Source: Gnetum montanum (Eukaryota > Streptophyta > Gnetopsida > Gnetales > Gnetaceae). From it: a stretch of 64,000 nucleotides of DNA. The position numbers and the translations under genes are program-made. Shown piece by piece: positions 57,206-64,000 of the stretch. Below the pieces are notes generated by a model. That model did no database searches. It was not told the DNA's origin and saw only the letters and a list, made by a program, of their open reading frames with translations. The stretch spans positions 219,349 through 283,348 of the forward strand of contig MNCI01014507.1 of assembly GCA_015680685.1 (NCBI GenBank), read 5' to 3'. Position 1 is the stretch's first letter. Each line of letters opens with the position of its first letter.

Positions 57206-59466
57206 AAGAAGAAAGTTCCATGCATCACATACAGTGACTCATCGGGTGATGACATGGAGGAATGCTCAGCATCTCCTACATGCAACTAGTGTTCCCTAGA
57301 AAATTTGAGACAAAGGTACCTATATGTAGCAACCACACAACAAGTGGACACCCCGTGGTTGATAGCTAATTGAAAGAGAAACTGACCAACATGCATGAAA
57401 CGAATTGGAGGAACAACTCATGCCCATAACGAAAGCATAGATACATTGGAGTATGAGCATCACCAACTTCCACCCCTTAACCTGAAAACATCAATCGGAA
57501 GAAGTTGGACACTTTTAAAAAATTCAAACAGGTGCTCATTATTTTAGATCTCTTCCTTTCCATTCAGTCATGGGGGAGATGGCCACCTATGCTAATCATT
57601 TGGGGCCGTCAGTTCTTTTTAAGTTTTTGTTTTACACGTTTTTGTTTTGCACATTTTTTTTTTACAAATTTCTTTAACTTTTCTTGTTTTTTTTACAACA
57701 TCATTCATACTTTTTCATTTCTTGTGTTTGTGTGTGTGACTTATCCATTTTGTTATGTTTTTCACCAATAAGTGTTCATGATGGTATGAATTGTTTTCTA
57801 CTGGTTGCTAATGTTTGGTTTTTACCTTTAAGTTATGATGTTGATACTAAGGTATGGTTCTTTTGATATAGCAAGAAATGAGTTCACTTTATCCATACAT
57901 CCACAAATTTCTATGGTCTCTCTTGGCTTGGAAATGTATAGTCCCTTTTTAAATAAGAACTATTAATGAATCGGTGACTGGGCATTTCTCAAACTAAGGA
58001 AGGACTCAAGGATTGAAAAGGGTATGACTCCAAGGGAACTTGATGCATTTGTGTTGGCCATTCTCTTGGGTTCTTGGATGTTTTCTTCTTGATTTTTCTT
58101 ACCATTTCGACATTACCTAATTATTGGGAAGCTAAGCAAATAAAAATAACAAAGTCTTTGCATGGTGTGTTTCTCATGTATAAACACATAAAATAAAAAA
58201 AATAGAAAATGAGAATTCAAAGCACACCTCTTAGATGAAATAATCATTTGGGCTACAATCACTAGTTATGGAACTAAAATAAAAATGTTCCCTCTAACTA
58301 AGGCCCTTCTCACTTCCCATTCTCTTCTCCTTTGTTTGGTCAGAATGGTGGTGGCTCTTGGGTGAAGGCATTCTTGTTACTTCAAGTGGATGGATTGGCC
58401 AAATGCATTAATGCGAAGTCATTGGAAGTGGTTTGTTTGAGGCTAGTGTTGGAATGAGATTTTCTGAGTCACATTAATCATCAACTATACAAGATATTCT
58501 TGGGATCCCATTCCATTCTCTTCTCTCCATCCTTCTCTCCATTGTTCACCTCATTGTTGATTGTATCATTAGTGTATATTTTGGTTGACGCATTGTTTTC
58601 TTTTTGGTAAATTATTATGGTTACAACTTTAACTTTTGTCCCAAATGACATTCCTAGAGCCTATGGACTCTTCGGATGTGGGTTTGTCAGGGCATTAGGG
58701 CATGAGCCTGCTTTGGGGAGGACCCACTAGCATTCCTATTTGGTGCACCAGTTAAATTCTTTCCCCGAACATTTTTGCAATCTATATTATTTTGTTTATT
58801 TCCATCTTGAAATCCATTTCATCGATGTTATAGTTGTCTCTTTTTCTCCATCTTCCTTGTTCTTTTTCTTTCTCCATTCTATCGCTATCGGAGGTTCGCT
58901 CTTAGTCATGGGGGTTCGAACCCAAATTTTTTTGATTTTCTCCTAACCCCTACATCTTTGGTAGCCACTATGATATCTCCAGATCCGTATTAGCCATACC
59001 ACAACTCAGCCAATGGACCTTTCACCGAAGCAAGGTATCAACTACATTGTGATTCATTTACCCTTGCTAATATTAAGACTATGTTATGTGTGTAGATGGC
59101 AATCATACAACAACGGATTAGAACTAGAGGGAACACTTGAAATGCAGTAGTTCTGAAAGAAGCTATGCAAGGAGCAAGACTGATGGCGTGTTTATGGATG
59201 GACAACTAAAGGCGCAATCTTGTCATTGGCAGCAAAAAAATTCTTTTTCTCTCTCTCTCTCTCTTAGCTGCCAAATGAGGCCTGATGTCAAATGTATAAA
59301 GTGTTCACTCTTGTTGTCAAGAACACTAGTTTTTTCTTGTTCTATAATGATGATCCATTCACATGTCATCCCATTCACCATTAGTTCCACTTGAGTCAAT
59401 AATCCCATACTATTCCAATATTTTGTAATGAACTTGAGGATAATTTTTTATTCAGTCATGGGGGTA
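57206..59466 (+). other. Element B remnant of RT lead-in and long 3' non-coding region
   Basis: 57206-57532 matches A's protease-RT linker, then sequence matches A's 3' region from its TTGCTCATTATTTT block. Contains an internal TCATGGGGGAGATGGCC (about 57567), a GA-rich AGAT-poor pyrimidine stretch with CT repeats (59247-59266), and the terminal tract CATGGGGGTA (59457-59466). ORFs here (57505-57771, 58740-58946) show no motif. Confidence 0.7.
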
Positions 59467-60281
59467 TGATGGGCCATGATATCGCGTATGTGATATAGCG
59501 TTCGCCGCGATATGACATCCCCCGTGATATCGCGTACGCGATATCGTAGTGCACCACTAAATCTATAAATAAGAGGTGGCTCTCCCTTATTTCTCATTCT
59601 AGGCCTAGACCATAGTGAAACTCTGGCAATTTTACCTCTCTAGAGATAGAATAATTTCCATGTGCCTGTAGTAGGAGCTCCAAAGTGAACGGATCTTTAT
59701 TTGAGCAAATATTGTACCTGAACACAAGTTTGTGTACGGAAATAAAGACGAACTTCTTAGATAAACCTTGCAATGCATGGACTAAGTGAAATAGGATTTT
59801 ATTTCTTTTTTATCATTTAAATGCATTATTAGTTACTTAAATCTCTCTCAACCATTCTCCCATAGTTAAGTGCATTCAGTACAACTGCTTCGAGCATGTT
59901 CGTTACGCTTGGTGATCCCAATAATGAATAGCGTTTGGTAGCCAAGGTTGCATTGGTTCAGGGTGTGAACGGTAAGTGGGAATGGATGCTGATGCTAGAT
60001 TAATTAAGGCTTAGTTAATTAGTTAAAGTTAGTTAATTAATCTCTTCACCTTCACCTCATTAGGATAAGAGATAAAACAGAAAATACATAAAAATCACAT
60101 ACCTCAGACTTGCTTAACCATACAACCGTGACAAATACAAGTAAGTCTAGGAAGACAATGAATGATTAACCTTAAGTGTTCCATGAGGCATGTAGGCACT
60201 TAGTCTGAGGAGTTTGACCAGATCGCACGTGTAACACTCATATTCGTATGGTTGAGTGTAGGGGTATCTCGCCATTCATCA
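59467..60281 (+). repeat. 3' LTR of element B
   Basis: 815 bp, TGATGGGCC to TTCATCA, TATAAATA at 59564-59571. Very similar to the 5' copy after the palindromic U3 start, where copies differ in number and order of GATATCGC words. Confidence 0.92.
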
Positions 60282-60286
60282 CTTAT

Positions 60287-60781
60287 TATTAAGCAATTAA
60301 TATTATCATTCATAAGCAATGTGAGTATGAACACTTCGAGCATAATATATAACACTTGGTAATTCCAGTACTTGGTACTTGGTACACTCAGTAGTATATA
60401 CTTCGTAACCTAGCAGCATTACTCTACCTTCAGGATGTGTATGAAAAGTGGAAACAAATACTCTATGTTAGGCTAGTTAGTTAATTAAGTAGCTAATTTA
60501 TTAGTTAATTTAATTATTAAATATTTATTTCCATAATCATTTAGTAAGAAGAAGAAAATAATAAAAAGCATAAAAATAAATATCTAATCCCTTAATCACA
60601 CTTAACCATATGTAAAGATTAACACAAGTGTAAATTGAAAAGACAATGACTAGCATCTACATAATTCACCATTAGAGAATATTGGCCACTTAGGTAAGTA
60701 AAGTCCATGGAATTCGACCAAATCATGCATACAAACTAGTGATTCATATGGTTGGGCATAGGGAATACCTATTGTTCATCA
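60287..60781 (+). repeat. LTR fragment H, right half
   Basis: Resumes directly after the CTTAT duplication and follows the C LTR: ACACTTCGAGCATAATATAT, then 'ggttgggcataggg' and terminal CA. No primer site follows, so it is a 3' LTR or solo LTR. Confidence 0.7.
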
Positions 60782-61083
60782 AACTTCCTCAAGAAGAGTA
60801 GACTTGTATGTTGTACAAGTTAAGAGCCCTTGAAGATGAGTTGCATATATTTCTTTTTTATGTCATAACTAGTCATTTGAGACAACATTATAATATTGTA
60901 ATAAAAAGTTTGTATGATTAGTTTTTGTTGCCCCCATTAATTTTTTGGGTCAATTTCTAAAACCTATATTATAAAAATATAATATGCAATAGATCATATG
61001 GATCTTTAGAGGCAATAAAGTTTTAGTTTCAATGTAATTAGTTAAGTACATAATTAGTTGAACATTTAATATGAAGAAGGTGC
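60782..61083. other. Upstream region of the germin-like pseudogene
   Basis: AT-rich, no gene. Probably the decayed promoter region of the germin relic. Confidence 0.4.
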
Positions 61084-61090
61084 TATAAAT
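61084..61090 (+). promoter_or_regulatory. TATA box of the germin-like pseudogene
   Basis: TATAAAT lies 68 bp before the first in-frame ATG, and CATGCATGCATG (RY-type words) lies between them, a normal plant core-promoter layout. Confidence 0.55.
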
Positions 61091-61151
61091 GACACCACAC
61101 AAAAAAATGCTCCTCCATAGTCCACACATGCATGCATGCCAAAGCAAACCA

Positions 61152-61655
61152 ATGCCAATGGCAATCACTATGAAGAAGGTAGAGGTGGCAGTGGTGGTAG
61201 TGATAGTGATGGTGATAGCATTTTAGTTGGTGGCATGGGTAGCAACATAGGATTTCTACATGGTTGAAACAAAGTCAATGATGACTCTGTCAGGGTAACC
61301 CTACCGCGTGGCCTCTAGTGTGGCAGTAATAGATTTCATGTTCATTGGTTTGGCCAAAGATGGCATCATCAACAATTTATTGGCATCTCCATCATGTGAG
61401 CATTCATGGAATAGTTTTTGGACGTGAATGGACTAGGAATCTTGGTAGCGTGCATATATTTGGATCTTGGTGGCATCATGCCGCTACACATTCATCTAAT
61501 TTCCAATGAGGCTTTTCTTATCATGAAAGGCTACATTTACATCGACTTCATTTCCTTTGATAAGCACATGTTCAGCTAGACTTTGGGCCCTAGTCAGCTC
61601 ATGGTTTTCCTGCATGGCCTCCTCCATTACCAGATCAATGATACCAACCCCTCTT
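61152..61655 (+). pseudogene. Germin-like protein pseudogene (5' two thirds)
   Basis: In-frame ATGs at 61152, 61158 and 61170. A hydrophobic signal-peptide-like stretch (VEVAVVVVIVMVIAF) is followed by DFYMVETKSMM, ASSVAVIDFMFIGLAKDG and NNLLAS. A frameshift at about 61405-61415 leads to FLDVNGLGI, LGGIMPLHIH, GYIYIDFISFD and MVFLHGLLHYQIND. This is the secreted cupin family of germin-like proteins. The PLHIH metal-binding histidines survive, and family members bind Mn as oxidase or SOD. Stops at 61224, 61245, 61287 and elsewhere. No intron seen. Sequence ends at the edge of G2, so the C-terminal third is lost. It is the best-preserved host gene relic here. Confidence 0.82.
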
Positions 61656-62914
61656 TAATATTTAGATCTATTTCAATCTTTAGCTCTATTTGTCAATGGC
61701 TTTGTATTCAAAATTTGTCTAAATCTTAATTTTTAATATTTAGATATTGGTTCTTACATTTACTCACTTGAGACAAGCTATTTGATTTAGTTTTAAACAC
61801 TTGTCATGGGCTTCAATTTGGTTGAGCTAATTCATTGTAGGCTTAGGAGTTTAAATTTAAATTTTTTCCTTTTATAAATTTACTTTGTACTAACATCAAC
61901 TTGTAGAACCTATTATTGATGTGTGCAATTCTTTATGGGCATGAGATCTAATGTGGCTTGTAGATCCATTTTAGAGTTTACTCATAGAACTATTTTTACA
62001 TCCTACAAACTTACTCTTTGAAGAAGATGACATGGAATAGCTATTTTTATGCTTGTTTGTATAGCTAAATTTTGGTTTCATATGATGGTTCTATGAGCTG
62101 ATGTGAAAGATGGTGTCATGGAAGAATGGAAGGAGAGCCTAATTGTATAGGTAAATTTTAGTTCTACAATCAACACCCTATCTTCAAAGTTGATGTTTCT
62201 TGTAAGATAGTCTTGGAGCTTGTTTATAGAAATAATTTTTTATTTTTCATGAACTAGTTTTACTCAAAAGGCTCATATCAAAGAGCTAATGCTCACACTG
62301 GTTCATGTAGTTGGATCTTGTTTCTACCAATAACCTTGATGATGTGGCTCATAAAACCAATTTGGTTTCTCCTTGTAGAGCCAATTTCTAGTTCTATGAG
62401 TTGGTATCTCATAGAGGATGACATGGAAAAAATTTTCCAAGGTCTGTTCATAGAGTTAAATTTCACCTTCATGAAGGTGACTCTACAAGCTAATGTGGTG
62501 GTGAGGCTTGAATGTTTTCAATAGTTATTCATAGAACCACTTTGTAGATCCATTTTTAAACCTTATGACTTATTTTGATGCAGAAAAACCATTCCCACTT
62601 ACTCAAAAGGTCAACATGGTGGAGCCATTTTTTAGATCTATTTTGTAGAATCATATTTTTATTCTATGAAAGGCTTAACCCAAACTTTCTCCTTGGCTAT
62701 GTAGAATTTTTTTCAACTTTTCTTGTATATCAAATTTTTTGATCTAAAAACTTACCTAAAAAATTCCACATGTTGTATGATATTTACATATAGAACTAAT
62801 TCTAATCTCCCACTTTTTCTTTGACACCATGACATTAATCTAAGTACAATTATCTCATAAGGCTAATTCCTGGTTTTATGAGTTTTTCTCTTCATGATGA
62901 TGTAGGAAAATGAT

Positions 62915-63080
62915 GACAAATTTAATCCATTAATGGTAGAAATGTTATCACAAGTTTAAAATGGAACTTATCTTTTAAAATGTTATCACAAATTTAAAAT
63001 CCATTAATGCTAGAAACGGTAAGATCAAATTTAAAAAGTGGAACTTATCTTTTAATCCATTAATGGTAGAAATGCTCACA
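62915..63080. repeat. Scrambled short duplications in G2
   Basis: The words AATCCATTAATGGTAGAAATG, ATGTTATCACAA and TGGAACTTATCTTTTAA each occur two or three times in 165 bp, at the point where over 1 kb is missing relative to G1. Confidence 0.8.
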
Positions 63081-63160
63081 AATTAAATTTTTTAAAAGAG
63101 GGCTTGAGCTATAATGAGTCTTACATTTAAAATTTTCCTAGACATTCACTTTACTCCTAT

Positions 63161-64000
63161 CTAGGGCTTGATTGCTTTACTGGCAACATGAGAAGAATCA
63201 AACCTATTATCATAATCTATGGCTATTCCATGAAAATTCCATATTATTTCAACAACACATCCCATAGCATTTATGTTACTCTTCTTCTTCTTGTAATCTT
63301 TTTTTTTTTTTTTTGGAATTTCCAAAACACCATCTTTGTTGACAAAGTGTGTTGTCTCTCTTAGAACTTCTTTCCTTGTTAGAGGCATTGGTGTTTGTCT
63401 TAGTTTCTTCTCATAATTGAAATGTTTTCTTTGACCATGAAATTTATGGTTTGCATTAAAGAAATTTTCATGACTCATGTAGCATAATTTTTTACTATGC
63501 TTGAGATATAGAGAGTCTGTATATTCCACAATGTTGATGAGAAAATTTACCTTTTGTAGTCCAACTTGAAACATTGTCGTAGGTTGGAAAATAATTTATT
63601 GTTAAAAATAAGACACCATACATCCTGAAATATTGACCTTCACTTGCATCATAAGTTGTTACCCACTTTGTAAATATTAGTTTTAATTCATCAATTTGTA
63701 GCTAAAGGTATGCATCTATATTATGACTTGGCTAATGTGGACCTAGAATAAGAAGGCTTAACATAGGATAATAATGCTTTATGTACAAGCATAGTGGCAA
63801 GGTATATGTAAAAGTTAAAATATTACAACATTTCCTCCAACTACTTTGAATGTTGAATGAATTAAATCCATCTATTGCAATAGCAAGATGAACATTTCTA
63901 GGCTCATTTAAAAAGTCTAGATAAGTTTTGTCTATTTCTATCCATACAGGTGCATCTGTAATATGATGCATTCTATGATCCTTTGAATGACTTACAAAAT
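63161..64000 (-). pseudogene. CACTA TNP2-type transposase relic (G2)
   Basis: Minus-strand blocks: PVWIEIDKTYLDF, then NEPRNVHLAIAIDGFN (family motif EPRN-LALATDGFNP) and a PMLSLLILGP-like block (63971-63732). Next comes an open stretch 63574-63161 with KLCYMSHENFF, NHKFHGQRKHF and LTRKEVLRE (family 'CYMGHRRFL ... HKWR'). These are hallmarks of CACTA TNP2 transposase. The 137-codon stretch is the longest open piece. A run of lysines (KKKKKDYKKKK) comes from a poly-T run on the plus strand and probably hides a frameshift. The protein continues past the window end. Confidence 0.78.

Larger units (their letters stand above)
53233..60281 (+). mobile_element. Element B: gag-protease-only Ty3/gypsy (Athila/Tat type)
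   Basis: 5' LTR 53233-54078, tRNA-Asp-type primer site 54080-54096, gag-protease 54224-57205, polypurine tract 59457-59466, 3' LTR 59467-60281. Exact 5-bp target duplication CTTAT (53228-53232 and 60282-60286). Compared with A, sequence jumps at about 57532 from the start of RT to the 3' non-coding region, so RT, RNase H and integrase are gone. This is the plan of the terminal-repeat, gag-only elements described in plants. It landed in LTR fragment H. Confidence 0.92.
61655..64000 (-). mobile_element. Element G2: second CACTA (En/Spm) relic
   Basis: Aligns with G1 from 61664 (G1 29570) to about 62910, then jumps ahead in G1 by over 1 kb to resume near 32130. It continues to the window end (equivalent to G1 33096). 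The jump point holds scrambled short duplications. Transposase pieces are on the minus strand; the element continues beyond the window. Confidence 0.65.

Noticed and set aside
59247-59266. CT microsatellite in B's 3' region
   Set aside because: It is a short simple repeat without further structure; mentioned only within the region entry.
1-64000. Endogenous pararetrovirus (caulimovirid) relics
   Set aside because: All RT pieces sit in LTR-retrotransposon contexts with LTRs, integrase or Ty1/Ty3 domain order; no movement-protein or coat motifs were seen.

Overview
The window is nuclear DNA of a seed plant. It consists almost entirely of old, nested and decayed transposable elements. A gymnosperm, probably a conifer, is my best guess, from the AT-rich, heavily decayed, low-gene-density layering and the style of the gene relics; no single feature proves it. 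I find no intact host gene, tRNA, rRNA or CRISPR array. Names A-J and H are labels used only here.

Layout. 60-859: unidentified decayed minus-strand frame. 1540-3130: minus-strand Ty3/gypsy tail (J). 3171-18990: old Ty3/gypsy copy C. C is split by an insertion at about 5223-8891 that carries LRR and NPF-transporter relics. It is split again by element A (10061-17751; target duplication TTAAA). 20470-22340: decayed minus-strand coiled-coil frame. 23026-29454: element F, Ty1/copia Sirevirus-like, gag plus env-like frame and no pol (duplication TCAAC). 29560-34629: CACTA (En/Spm) copy G1. 34630-39269: Ty1/copia element E (duplication AAGAT). 41410-53000: Ty3/gypsy Tat-lineage element D with two RNase H domains. 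Between D's gag remnant and its reverse transcriptase lies a spliced minus-strand gene. About 53010-60781: LTR fragment H, split by element B (53233-60281; duplication CTTAT). 61152-61655: germin-like pseudogene. 61655-64000: second CACTA copy G2.

How the parts relate. A, B, C, H and J are one superfamily: their primer-binding sites match the 3' end of tRNA-Asp (Athila/Tat type) and they share gag and LTR sequence. A lost the catalytic half of RT plus RNase H; B lost RT, RNase H and integrase and is a gag-protease derivative; F has no pol. All three would therefore need enzymes supplied in trans. B kept about 3 kb of gag-protease in one frame, broken only by stop codons, and most of these look like C-to-T or G-to-A changes. 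The same type of change hits integrase catalytic residues in D and E. This fits decay of methylated cytosines in silenced elements.

Most notable observations: (1) the multi-exon minus-strand gene inside D, with exon-phase continuity, GTAAG donors and a HAD/FCP1-like segment; (2) dense clusters of short palindromes in the LTRs of three unrelated families, including an inferred AAAGACGTCTTT core in F; (3) tandem repeats with a TAAACT core on both sides of D's coding blocks; (4) a compact insertion carrying pieces of two host genes.
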